Shown here one piece after another: positions 9,164 through 17,460 of a stretch of 64,000 bases of DNA. The stretch covers positions 558,001 to 622,000 of the forward strand of contig NZ_BMDJ01000002.1 in assembly GCF_014635725.1 (NCBI RefSeq). The letters are read 5' to 3'. The position numbers and the translations under genes were made by a program. How positions within the stretch are numbered: position 1 is the stretch's first letter; the number at the start of each line of letters is the position of its first letter. Origin of the DNA: Pedobacter mendelii. Its GTDB lineage: Bacteria; Bacteroidota; Bacteroidia; Sphingobacteriales; Sphingobacteriaceae. The notes under the pieces are model-generated. The model was not told where the DNA came from. It ran no database searches and saw only the letters and a list, made by a program, of their open reading frames with translations.

Positions 9164-9358
9164 CTAATGACCAATACTTAGATTAGAAAGCATTATAGCA
9201 CATGCTCCAGCGCCAATAACCACCAAAATTACCGATGCAATAATTAATTTTAAAGCAGGTTTTATCGGTTGGTTTTTTACAGACTTTATAATAAGCTGAA
9301 CAATACCAATGATGAATAGTACGGCAACCAACAGCCAATAAACAATAAAAATTTCCAT
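9164..9358 (-). CDS. Small membrane protein, paralogue of the next gene
   Basis: A 64-aa protein with two hydrophobic helices (about residues 4-25 and 38-58) joined by a short basic loop (KSVKNQPIKPALK). It is clearly homologous to the 62-aa product encoded at 9361-9549 (shared pattern P-[IV]-KP-[AG]-L-[KR]-L, then VIGxGACA), so the pair arose by tandem duplication. No function is recognised. It is the last gene of a packed operon with a Tes-like radical SAM enzyme, only 2 nt after the preceding gene, which suggests a membrane role in the same process. Confidence 0.7.
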   Translation of the reverse strand: MEIFIVYWLLVAVLFIIGIVQLIIKSVKNQPIKPALKLIIASVILVVIGAGACAIMLSNLSIGH

Positions 9359-9360
9359 CG

Positions 9361-9549
9361 CTAACCATTTGCTAAAAGAACAGCACAGGCGCCAAAACCT
9401 ATCACCACCATAATTACCGATATGATAAGCAACCTTAAGCCAGGTTTTACAGGCGTATTATTTGAAGATGCGACGATCATCATGATAATTCCAACAACAA
9501 ATAAAACGATAGCGGCAAAACAGTAAAGTATTAAAAAACCGATTAGCAT
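9361..9549 (-). CDS. Small membrane protein, tandem paralogue
   Basis: A 62-aa protein with two membrane helices (about residues 3-26 and 38-58) and the loop SSNNTPVKPGLR. The closing motif VIGFGACAVLL is shared with its neighbour (VIGAGACAIML). It begins 1 nt after the stop of the radical SAM gene, so translation is likely coupled. Function unknown; it could be a membrane subunit or an assembly partner of that enzyme. Confidence 0.7.
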   Translation of the reverse strand: MLIGFLILYCFAAIVLFVVGIIMMIVASSNNTPVKPGLRLLIISVIMVVIGFGACAVLLANG

Positions 9550-9550
9550 A

Positions 9551-10945
9551 TTAATTCATATTTAATTTCGCTCTGATGGCATCAATTTTATTATCCCGGT
9601 AAAAGATATTCATCGTTTCAAAGGGAACAATTTTGTACTTATCGCTTACAATATGTACACATGATTTTTTTACAGCACGTACATCAAAATCAAGTGGATC
9701 CATAAAATTCATTATAATAATACGAAAAAGATTATCATAACTTAAGTTGTCAGATTTAACCCTTGGCAAGCAACACATCAATTCTCCGAAAGTATCTTCT
9801 GCACAATCTACTGAAACGCCTGTGCTGAATAAATTAAGCATGTGTTCCTTTAATTTTTCATCATGCTCAAAAACAATGGTATTTTTAGAGTTATTTAATA
9901 AATCCTCTGGATTGATAAGATGTGTCATTGGAATAACCTCATCGCCAATTTTTAAAGCATAAGCCATACAAAGGGCATCTGGATTACATGGAACCGGAAT
10001 CAAATCTTGAGGTGTAAAGATTGGGTATTGTTCATAAATTTTTCTGCGAACCTCAGTCAATGTAATTCTACCAGCCTGGTCATTATAATCATCATTTCTT
10101 CCTGCTACCTGCGTTGGCTGAAAAGTTACTCCCCGAACGCATTTTTGCTTTGTTGCATATTCAATAATTTTCCCTATTTCGCCATCATTCAATCCATTTT
10201 GTAAAGTAACAACGAGCGTTGTGGATACATTAAAATGGTTAAGATTATCAATTGCTTTTTTACGTACTTCTGTTAAATCTTCCCCTCTTAATTTAGTTAG
10301 TACTTCAGCACTAAAACTGTCAAACTGCAGGTAAATTTCAAAGTCGGGCATATATGATGCAAGCTTTTCTACAAAATTAATATCCTTGGCAATTCTAATT
10401 CCATTAGTGTTTACCATTAAATGCTTAATGGGTTTCGTTTTTGCCAAATCCAGAATTGCAAAAAAGTCAGGATGTACAGTTGGCTCACCGCCAGATAATT
10501 GCACCACATCTGGCTCACCTTCATTGGCAACAACAACATCCATCATTTTTTCAATTTCCTCAAGTGTTCTGTGCCTGCCATAATGCGGTGATGACATTGC
10601 ATAGCAAGTGGGACAGGCAAGGTTACACCTATCTGTAACTTCGATAACGGTTAAACAAGAGTGCTGCTCATGGTCTGTACACAAACCACAGTCATAAGGA
10701 CAACCATAGTGCACTTTTGTATTAAACTTAAGCGGCATCTCTGACTGTTTATTGTAATTTCTGATTTGCTTATAATACTCAACATCATCAGCAATCATTA
10801 CTTTGCTATCGCCATGTGTTTTACAATGCTTAAGCATAAAAACCTTTGCATCCTGAAAAACAATTTTTGCATCGCAAAGCATAAGACATTCCGGGCAAAG
10901 GCTTTTTGTATAATCGTAATAAATATAATCTCTTGTATTAGCCAT
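9551..10945 (-). CDS. Tes/MJ0619-family radical SAM protein
   Basis: Radical S-adenosylmethionine enzyme of 464 aa. The N-terminal SLCPEC (residues 14-19) with HCKTHG (about 41) and CPYDCGLC (about 81-88) form a cysteine-rich extension. The radical SAM CX3CX2C site, RCNLACPTC, is at about 106-114, followed by the SAM-binding GGEPT motif. This order matches the archaeal MJ0619-type enzymes, of which tetraether lipid synthase Tes joins lipid tails by C-C coupling; bacterial relatives have been linked to membrane-spanning lipids. Extra cysteines lie near the C-terminus (LMCCLP, KKSCVH). Start ATG 10945 has AAAAAGGAAAAG upstream and overlaps the Lgt-like gene by 8 nt; the in-frame upstream start at 10975 would give an unneeded 10-residue extension. 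Substrate unknown; lipid tail chemistry is an inference. Confidence 0.85.
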   Translation of the reverse strand: MANTRDYIYYDYTKSLCPECLMLCDAKIVFQDAKVFMLKHCKTHGDSKVMIADDVEYYKQIRNYNKQSEMPLKFNTKVHYGCPYDCGLCTDHEQHSCLTVIEVTDRCNLACPTCYAMSSPHYGRHRTLEEIEKMMDVVVANEGEPDVVQLSGGEPTVHPDFFAILDLAKTKPIKHLMVNTNGIRIAKDINFVEKLASYMPDFEIYLQFDSFSAEVLTKLRGEDLTEVRKKAIDNLNHFNVSTTLVVTLQNGLNDGEIGKIIEYATKQKCVRGVTFQPTQVAGRNDDYNDQAGRITLTEVRRKIYEQYPIFTPQDLIPVPCNPDALCMAYALKIGDEVIPMTHLINPEDLLNNSKNTIVFEHDEKLKEHMLNLFSTGVSVDCAEDTFGELMCCLPRVKSDNLSYDNLFRIIIMNFMDPLDFDVRAVKKSCVHIVSDKYKIVPFETMNIFYRDNKIDAIRAKLNMN

Positions 10946-11711
10946 ATTCTTTTCCTTTTTCAATGAAAGCAACATTCAATGTTCTACTTATAAATTTATA
11001 ATAATATAGAAAAATAAACAATGCCGACCAATGAATACTACTTAAATGTAGGAATAATGGTTGATAAGGCTTAATAAATTCTACAAGAAAACGGAATAAA
11101 AAATATAAAACCATTAAAAGCTTAAAACGATCGCCGTTTAGCATATCTTTTCGTTTAATTAACCTGAATAGCAATAAGAGCAGAATTAAAAACGACATTT
11201 CGTAGAGCATAATCGGGTGCCTTTTAATTCCATCACCTAAATCCATTCCTGTAAAAAAGTTTGTGGGTATTCCGTAAGTTGGCTCGTCAATTCCCATCGA
11301 AAAACAACCAATACGGCCGATAAATAGCGCTGCGATAATCGGAATAACGTACAAATCACCAGAGGCAATTTTGACACCTATAATTTTCTTTATCAGCTCT
11401 ACGCCAAACAAGCCACCAAGTAAGCCGCCTACAATGGTTTTACTTTGATAAAGGGTAAAAAAAGTAATCTGATTTAAAGTAGCAGGCGTTTCGAGAACTG
11501 CAATAATCCTCGAGCCAATCAACGCACCAAGCATGGCACCAAGCATAATCCACAAGCGATTTTCATCAGAAATTGGGTCTTTAATTCCCTTTTTAAGATA
11601 GTAATATAATCGAACACCAATTATGAATGCAAGTGTTTCAAAAATGTAATGGTAATGATAGTAATCACCAAAAAGCTTAAACTGAAATGGGAAGAGGCGG
11701 TTGGTATTCAA
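10938..11711 (-). CDS. Lgt-like membrane protein lacking the catalytic His
   Basis: A 257-aa polytopic membrane protein related to prolipoprotein diacylglyceryl transferase. Lgt signatures are visible: KTIVGGLLGG (residues 91-100, Lgt FHGGLIG region), GRIGCFSMG (132-140, Lgt GRxxNFxNG) and HPIMLYE (165-171, Lgt HPxQLYE). The His of the HGGL motif, needed for catalysis in E. coli Lgt, is Val here and the Asn after GRxG is Cys, so ordinary lipoprotein acylation is doubtful. It probably binds a phospholipid. The apparent start is TTG at 11711, 9 nt after the preceding EEP gene; no early ATG exists in frame. It overlaps the radical SAM gene, so the two probably act together. Confidence 0.8.
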   Translation of the reverse strand: MNTNRLFPFQFKLFGDYYHYHYIFETLAFIIGVRLYYYLKKGIKDPISDENRLWIMLGAMLGALIGSRIIAVLETPATLNQITFFTLYQSKTIVGGLLGGLFGVELIKKIIGVKIASGDLYVIPIIAALFIGRIGCFSMGIDEPTYGIPTNFFTGMDLGDGIKRHPIMLYEMSFLILLLLLFRLIKRKDMLNGDRFKLLMVLYFLFRFLVEFIKPYQPLFLHLSSIHWSALFIFLYYYKFISRTLNVAFIEKGKEYG

Positions 11712-11720
11712 TAATAATGA

Positions 11721-12560
11721 TTAATTAAAGAAAAGTCTTACAAAAACAGGTAAATGATCAGAAAAATATCTTCTGTCTTTACTATCGCTTAGCACGGCAA
11801 ATTTCTCAACTTTAAATCCCTTGTTTACAAAAATATAATCAATTCTGTTTTTCAATTCACTATTGAAATCAAAATTGTTAAATGTGCCTGAGGGGCCATA
11901 AGGTGGCTCTATGGTAATTTCTTTTGCATCCTGCAGAAAAGATTTTATAGTAGAAATGGCTTCCGTTTCAGGCGTAACATTTAAATCGCCAGTATAAACT
12001 ACTGGTAACTTTGGTGCAATTTCCTGTATTTTTTTCTTAATTAGTTTTGCTGATTCAATTCTTGCTTTTACACCAACATGATCATAATGTGTATTAAAAA
12101 CAAGAAAATCTTTTTTATTTGTTTTATCGTAAAGCCTTACCCAACTACAAATTCTTGGCAAAACAGCATCCCAACCTTTGGAAGGTACATCCGGCGTTTC
12201 TGATAACCAAAATGTGCCTCCATCCTTTTTCAAAAATCTTGTTTTATCATAAAATATGGCTGAGAATTCGCCTTTACGCTTACCATCATCACGTCCAACG
12301 CCTTCAAATGCAAAATTAGTATCCTCGCTTAATGCATCAAACTGATCGGCTAGTGCTTCTTGCACACACAGAATATCTGCATCGTAAAATTTAGCCAAAG
12401 CCTTAACATTATCTTTACGGTTGGGCCAGGCATTAATACCATCACTAGGGTTATTATATCGAATATTGTAAGTAATAATATTAATGGGCGTTTCTTTCTT
12501 TTGAGCAAAAGAACCTACAGCTAAAAATAAACAGATTATAAAATTTAAAAAGATTTTCAT
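11721..12560 (-). CDS. Secreted endonuclease/exonuclease/phosphatase family hydrolase
   Basis: A 279-aa hydrolase with a signal peptide (cleavage after AVGSFAQ). It shows all family motifs in order: TYNIRY, VQEA (catalytic Glu), NTHYDH, TGDLN, RIDYIF and SDHLPV. The EEP fold covers DNases, inositol-phosphate phosphatases and neutral sphingomyelinases, all metal-dependent phosphodiester or phosphoester hydrolases. Export to the periplasm or outside argues against DNA repair. As first gene of the operon with the Lgt-like and Tes-like proteins, a lipid headgroup substrate is an attractive inference, but the sequence alone does not decide. Confidence 0.85.
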   Translation of the reverse strand: MKIFLNFIICLFLAVGSFAQKKETPINIITYNIRYNNPSDGINAWPNRKDNVKALAKFYDADILCVQEALADQFDALSEDTNFAFEGVGRDDGKRKGEFSAIFYDKTRFLKKDGGTFWLSETPDVPSKGWDAVLPRICSWVRLYDKTNKKDFLVFNTHYDHVGVKARIESAKLIKKKIQEIAPKLPVVYTGDLNVTPETEAISTIKSFLQDAKEITIEPPYGPSGTFNNFDFNSELKNRIDYIFVNKGFKVEKFAVLSDSKDRRYFSDHLPVFVRLFFN

Positions 12561-12639
12561 TTGGCCAAATTACAAAATTGTTTAACTCCAATATTGATTT
12601 AACGTTAAGTAACAATTGTTTTATTGTTCTACAATACAA

Positions 12640-13338
12640 TTACATTAAACCTTCATCTTTATAGCTATAATACGCATTATCCGTAAAAATTAAGTGATCA
12701 ACCACTAATAAACCCAGCATTGTTCCTGAAGCCACCATATCTCTTGTTAACTTATTATCACTATCACTCGGCTTTAAATTTCCTGAAGGATGATTGTGAG
12801 CTAAAACAAGATTTGCAGCATTATTTTCTATTGCTACTTTAAAAATAATCTTCGGGTCGGCAAAGGTTGCGGCCTGCCCACCTTTACTAATAAGATATTT
12901 ACCAATAATTTTGTTAGACCTGTTTAATAGAAGTATCCAGAATTCTTCGTGATTAAGGTTTGCAAAGGTACGATACAGGTATTTATAAACATCGCTTGAT
13001 GCCGTTACTTGAATAACTTCATCTTCTATACTTTCCTTACGTCTTAAACCAAGCTCAAGGGCTGCAACAATAGAAACTGCCTTCGCCTCACCAATACCTT
13101 TAAATTTAGATAAATCTGTAATAGATGCTCTGCCTAATTTTGTTAAGTTGTTATCATAGAAACTTAGAATTCGTTTACTTAAATCAACGGCTGTTTCATT
13201 CCTATTGCCCGAACCGATAAGAATTGCAATAAGTTCGGCATCAGTTAAATGCCTGCGTCCGTTTAGTAAAAGTTTTTCTCTTGGTCGGTCTTCTTCAGCC
13301 CAAAGCTTAATACCGATTTTTTGTTCGTAATCTGCCAT
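12640..13338 (-). CDS. radC: RadC family JAB-domain protein
   Basis: A 232-aa protein of the RadC family. It has an N-terminal helix-hairpin-helix-like region (LSKFKGIGEAKAVSIVAALELG) and a C-terminal JAB/MPN domain with the HNHPSG metal-binding motif and SDSD following. Despite the name, a DNA-repair role is not established for RadC. It follows rpsT on the same strand, but a strong terminator separates them. Length is normal for the family. Confidence 0.93.
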   Translation of the reverse strand: MADYEQKIGIKLWAEEDRPREKLLLNGRRHLTDAELIAILIGSGNRNETAVDLSKRILSFYDNNLTKLGRASITDLSKFKGIGEAKAVSIVAALELGLRRKESIEDEVIQVTASSDVYKYLYRTFANLNHEEFWILLLNRSNKIIGKYLISKGGQAATFADPKIIFKVAIENNAANLVLAHNHPSGNLKPSDSDNKLTRDMVASGTMLGLLVVDHLIFTDNAYYSYKDEGLM

Positions 13339-13348
13339 TTTTTCGGAT

Positions 13349-13388
13349 AAAAAAAAGGCATCCCAACTTTTGGTTGGGATGCCTTTTA
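13349..13388 (-). terminator. Rho-independent terminator of rpsT
   Basis: On the minus strand, GGCATCCCAAC pairs perfectly with GTTGGGATGCC around a short loop and is followed by TTTTTTTT. It lies 17 nt after the rpsT stop codon and just before radC. Confidence 0.93.
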
Positions 13389-13404
13389 CTAATATCGTAA
13401 AAAA

Positions 13405-13659
13405 TTAGCTTAAACCATTAACGAATTTCGTTAATTTAGATTTATTGTTAGCTGCCTTGTTTTTGTGGATAACATTTTTCTTTGCTAAACGATCTAGCAT
13501 AGAAATTACTTTAGGCAATAAATCTGAAGCAGTTTTTTTATCTTCTGCTGCACGTAACCTTTTAATAAAAGTACGTGTAGTTTTTGCCTGATATCTGTTA
13601 CGTAAACGTTTTGTAGCGTTTGCTCTAATTCTTTTTAATGAAGATTTATGATTTGCCAT
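13405..13659 (-). CDS. rpsT: 30S ribosomal protein S20
   Basis: Small basic protein of 84 aa that binds 16S rRNA early in 30S assembly. Begins MANHKSSLKRIRANATKRLRN and keeps the S20 helical-bundle pattern with KNVIHKNKAANNKSKL near the C-terminus. Single-gene transcript: a consensus promoter lies at 13709-13740 and a strong terminator at 13349-13388. Confidence 0.98.
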   Translation of the reverse strand: MANHKSSLKRIRANATKRLRNRYQAKTTRTFIKRLRAAEDKKTASDLLPKVISMLDRLAKKNVIHKNKAANNKSKLTKFVNGLS

Positions 13660-13708
13660 TTTAATTTAGCCTTTATTTTTTCTTAATCGTTTCCTATAAT
13701 TCGGGTTG

Positions 13709-13740
13709 CAAATATAGGATTAATGTTTTTAAATTACAAA
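13709..13740 (-). promoter_or_regulatory. Bacteroidota-type promoter of rpsT
   Basis: On the minus strand, TTTG (13740-13737), a 20-nt spacer and TATATTTG (13716-13709) match the TTTG-N19/20-TAnnTTTG promoter consensus. The -7 box is about 50 nt upstream of the rpsT ATG. Confidence 0.8.
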
Positions 13741-13900
13741 ACACTTTTAATTTTTTTATCGATTTTTTTTAGCTCTTAGTTTACAGTTCAAAAATAAAAT
13801 AAATTTAATCATTTAGCATAAACAAATTATATAGTATAAAAAACAGTATCTATAAGAATAGCTGCCTAAAAATGTTATTTTTGGAGAAAACGAATTTTGA

Positions 13901-14479
13901 GTGAAAAAACGAATAGCCATCTTTGCTTCGGGTTCGGGCTCTAATGCCCAAAAACTCATGGAGCATTTTAAACGGAGTACCGATACAGAAATTTCTTTAG
14001 TATTAACCAATAATGCAGATGCTTATGTTTTGCAAAGAGCCGATAATTTTGAAATTCCAAGCCATATTTTTGATAAACACGAATTCTATGAAACAGATGA
14101 GGTTATTGATTTATTAAAAAACCTTGATGTTGATTTTATAGTTCTCGCTGGTTTTTTATGGCTTATCCCAAAAAATCTAATTGATGCTTATCCCGGAAGA
14201 ATCGTAAATATCCATCCGGCTATTTTACCAAAATTTGGTGGTAAAGGTATGTACGGAGACCATGTTCATAATGCAGTAATTGCAGCAGGCGAAACAGAAG
14301 GTGGTATAACCATACATTATGTGGATGAACATTATGATGAAGGCGAATACATTTACCAGGCTAAATATAAAATCGACAAGAACGATAATTTAGAAATGGT
14401 TAAGTTTAAAGGTCAGCAGCTGGAACATTTACATTATCCAAGAATAATAGAGAGCTTGGTGAAGAAGATAAAGAAATAG
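13901..14479 (+). CDS. purN: Phosphoribosylglycinamide formyltransferase
   Basis: Converts GAR to formyl-GAR with 10-formyltetrahydrofolate in purine synthesis. The 192-aa protein has the N-terminal phosphate loop ASGSGSNAQ, the catalytic NIHPAILPKFGGKGMYG (Asn, His) and the ETEGGITIHYVDEHYDEG segment with the catalytic Asp. Start is GTG at 13901; no ATG gives the complete N-terminal strand. It points the same way as purH, but 1.3 kb of repeats now lie between them. Confidence 0.95.
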   Translation: MKKRIAIFASGSGSNAQKLMEHFKRSTDTEISLVLTNNADAYVLQRADNFEIPSHIFDKHEFYETDEVIDLLKNLDVDFIVLAGFLWLIPKNLIDAYPGRIVNIHPAILPKFGGKGMYGDHVHNAVIAAGETEGGITIHYVDEHYDEGEYIYQAKYKIDKNDNLEMVKFKGQQLEHLHYPRIIESLVKKIKK

Positions 14480-15780
14480 ACAGTATTATTGGCCTGTAAG
14501 CGTTTCTCGAATGCCTACCGCAGCAAGCAATCACAATTTTTGGAGATCATCGCCTTTTTTCTAACCTATTTCAGGTTGTAACCCTGAGCTTGTCAAAGGA
14601 CGAACTCATATGGTTTAAAAACACCAATCCACCTACCGGAACACCTGCCCCGAAGGAAAAGGGTTCGAGCAAGGAAACTTATAACCCCTGCAATATGAAC
14701 CCGGCATAGGAGATTATGGAGGGGTAAAAAGTTAAAGCTTTTGCATTAAGATTCCCGCATACGCGAGAATGACGACTTTGGGATTAGACAAGTTTTTGCA
14801 CCCTGCTATCCGGCATAGGAGCTGATGGAAGGGTAGCCCGTTGAAACTTTTGCACTGACGTTAAAATACTGCTGCACAAGGCAGCGCGTCCTGCCCGATT
14901 TTTCATCGGGTGCTTGCGCTGCCGCAATGTAAGTTTCAACGAGGATAGCCGATATCAGATCCAAGCCTTGAACTTTTGGTACTTTTCTTTCAAGAGAAAA
15001 GGACTAGGCCGCCGCCAATGAGGCGAAAAAGCATCCAAAGAATCTAGATCTAAAAGATCCCCAGTCAAGCTGAGGATGAGGTTTTGATGGATGAGGTTTG
15101 CTGAATGGAATACTCCACTGAAAGAGAGATTGCCACATACGCGAGAATAACGACTTTGGGATTAGACAAGTTTTTGCACCCTGCTATCCGGCATAGGAGC
15201 TGATGGAAGGGTTGCCCGTTGAAACTTTTGCACTGACGTTAAAATACTGCTGCACAAGGCAGCGCGTCCTGCCCGATTTTTCATCGGGTGCTTGCGCTGC
15301 CGCAATGAAAGTTTCGACGAGGATAGCCGACATCAGTTCCAAGCCTTGATTTTTTGCTTCTTTTTTATCAAGAAAAAAGAAGGAGCCCCTCGGCGGCGGT
15401 GAGCCGAACAAAGCCAGAGCGGAGGCCTTTAAATAAATAGATTACCACGGCTATCCGGCACAGATGATGGAAGGAGAAAACGTTAAAGCTTTTGCAGAAA
15501 TTTTAATGCTAGCAGAAACCAAGGCAGCACACCCTTGCCCGATTCTGCATCGGGTGCTTGCGCTGCCGCAATGTAAGTTTCAACGAGGATAGCCAACATC
15601 AGTTCCAAGCCTTGATTTTTTGCTTCTTTTTTATCAAGAAAAAAGAAGGAGCCCCTCGGCGGCGGTGAGCCGAACAAATGGCTGCGATGACAACCAGCTT
15701 AGCGAATCGTTTTTTTACTGTTAACATAACAAAAAAACCACCCTATTTTACTACCTTTGCGGCTCAAAATTTACAGTAGA
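14480..15780. repeat. Intergenic repeat cluster with nested palindromes
   Basis: About 1.3 kb between purN and purH with no credible gene. Bases 14772-14952 and 15150-15330 are nearly identical direct repeats offset by exactly 378 nt. A third, diverged copy is at 15450-15677, whose right part repeats 15333-15411 nearly exactly; a fragment lies at 14690-14745. Each core is a set of nested inverted repeats. In copy 1 these are GCTATC/GATAGC (14805/14945), CGTTGAAACTT/AAGTTTCAACG (14839/14931), GGCAGCGC/GCGCTGCC (14880/14916) and CCCGAT/ATCGGG (14894/14905). The right end of copies 2 and 3 carries a further hairpin, CTTCTTTTTT/AAAAAAGAAG. Apparent short frames here share the same N-terminal peptide only because the DNA repeats. 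Confidence 0.85.
15752..15759 (+). promoter_or_regulatory. Probable -7 element of purH promoter
   Basis: TACCTTTG fits the TAnnTTTG consensus, 21 nt upstream of the purH ATG. No clear TTTG is found at the usual -33 distance. Confidence 0.5.
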
Positions 15781-17307
15781 ATGAGTGACTCGATTAAGAT
15801 TAAAAATGCTTTAATTTCAGTATATTATAAAGATGGTTTAGCGCCATTGGTAAAATTATTAGCCGCTCAGGGCGTACAGCTGTTTTCTACCGGTGGTACA
15901 GAACAATTTATTAAAGATTTAAATCTGCCAGTTACCGCTGTTGAGGATTTAACCGGCTACCCTTCTATTTTAGGTGGCCGAGTTAAAACGCTTCACCCAA
16001 AAGTATTTGGTGGTATTTTGAACCGCAGAGGCTTAGCAGGCGATAAGCAGCAAATTGCTGAATACGAAATTCCCGAAATTGATTTGGTAATTGTTGATTT
16101 ATATCCATTCGAGGAAACTGTTAAGGCAGGTGGAACTGCTGAAGAAATTATCGAAAAGATCGACATTGGTGGCATTTCATTAATTCGTGCAGCGGCTAAA
16201 AACTTTAATGATGTGGTTATTATTGCATCAAAAAATGATTACCCTACGCTGCAAGCTCAATTAGAAGCACAAAATGGCGAAACAACTTTAGCTCAACGAA
16301 AAACTTATGCTAAAATCGCTTTCCACACTTCCTCTCATTACGACACTGCAATTTTTAATTACTTCAACACAGAAGAACCGCTTGATGTTTTTAAACAAAG
16401 CGTGAACACAGCCAAAACTTTGCGATATGGCGAAAACCCTCATCAGGGTGGTATATTTTATGGCGATTTAGATGCCATGTTCACCAAGCTAAACGGCAAA
16501 GAACTTTCATATAACAACCTGGTAGATGTTGATGCTGCGGTGGCATTAATTGATGAATTCGAAGACCCTACTTTTGCGATTTTAAAACACACTAATGCTT
16601 GCGGTATTGCATCTCGACCAACTGTTAAACAAGCATGGATTGATGCCTTAGCCTGCGATCCGGTTTCGGCTTTCGGCGGTGTTTTAATTACAAACGTTGA
16701 GGTTGATTTAGAAACTGCCCATGAAATTAACAACTTATTTTTCGAGGTTTTAATTGCACCTTCTTATCAGCGTGAAGCTGTTGAATTATTCAGCAAAAAG
16801 AAAAACCGCGTTATTTTACAGCGTAACCATGTAGAATTGAGTAAAAAACAATTCAAAACTTTATTAAATGGGGTTATTGAACAGGATAAGGATTTAATTA
16901 TCGAAGGCCCTGAGCAAATGACAACAGTTACAGAAAAAGCACCAACTGAGCAAGAGCTAAAAGATTTATACTTCGCTAATAAAATTGTAAAACATACTAA
17001 ATCCAATACCATTGTTTTGGTTAAGGATGACGTTTTAATCGCAAGCGGAGTTGGTCAAACTTCTCGTGTTGATGCTTTAAGACAGGCGATTGAAAAAGCG
17101 GCCGCTTTCGGATTCAGCATTAAAGGAAGTGTTATGGCATCCGATGCTTTCTTCCCTTTCCCTGATTGTGTTGAAATTGCTGCTGATGCTGGAATTACAG
17201 CGGTTCTACAACCCGGAGGATCTATTAAAGATGCTGATTCTGTTGAAAAAGCAAACGAAAAAGGAATAGCTATGGTTACAACCGGTGTTAGACATTTTAA
17301 ACACTAG
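15781..17307 (+). CDS. purH: Bifunctional AICAR transformylase/IMP cyclohydrolase
   Basis: Catalyses the last two steps of IMP synthesis. The 508-aa protein has an N-terminal MGS-like cyclohydrolase domain (STGGTEQFI, GGRVKTLHPKVFGG, about residues 1-190) and a C-terminal AICAR formyltransferase domain with LRYGENPHQ, LKHTNACG (catalytic Lys-His) and SDAFFPFPD. Start ATG 15781 (MSDSIKIKNAL) is chosen because the in-frame TTG at 15757 lies inside the probable -7 box. Followed by an AT-rich imperfect inverted repeat and then mreB. Confidence 0.97.
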   Translation: MSDSIKIKNALISVYYKDGLAPLVKLLAAQGVQLFSTGGTEQFIKDLNLPVTAVEDLTGYPSILGGRVKTLHPKVFGGILNRRGLAGDKQQIAEYEIPEIDLVIVDLYPFEETVKAGGTAEEIIEKIDIGGISLIRAAAKNFNDVVIIASKNDYPTLQAQLEAQNGETTLAQRKTYAKIAFHTSSHYDTAIFNYFNTEEPLDVFKQSVNTAKTLRYGENPHQGGIFYGDLDAMFTKLNGKELSYNNLVDVDAAVALIDEFEDPTFAILKHTNACGIASRPTVKQAWIDALACDPVSAFGGVLITNVEVDLETAHEINNLFFEVLIAPSYQREAVELFSKKKNRVILQRNHVELSKKQFKTLLNGVIEQDKDLIIEGPEQMTTVTEKAPTEQELKDLYFANKIVKHTKSNTIVLVKDDVLIASGVGQTSRVDALRQAIEKAAAFGFSIKGSVMASDAFFPFPDCVEIAADAGITAVLQPGGSIKDADSVEKANEKGIAMVTTGVRHFKH

Positions 17308-17460
17308 TTGGTTGTTTGGTTGATTAGGTGTTTGATTGATTGGTTAAAAACTAAACAACTATAAAACTAACCAACAAACTAACTGACTAAACAATAAAAA
17401 AGCTATTTTTACATTAGGAATAGTATAGATTTAACAAAATAAAGAAAACAAACCTAATAC

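Noticed and set aside
15184..15677. Two minus-strand frames starting with the same 26-residue peptide
   Set aside because: The shared peptide follows from the duplicated palindromic DNA; composition is Pro/Gly/Lys rich by translation of hairpin sequence and the frames end at unrelated points.
17308..17400. Terminator after purH
   Set aside because: The TTGGTTG.../...CAACCAA stretch is an imperfect low-complexity inverted repeat without a compact stem or U-tract.
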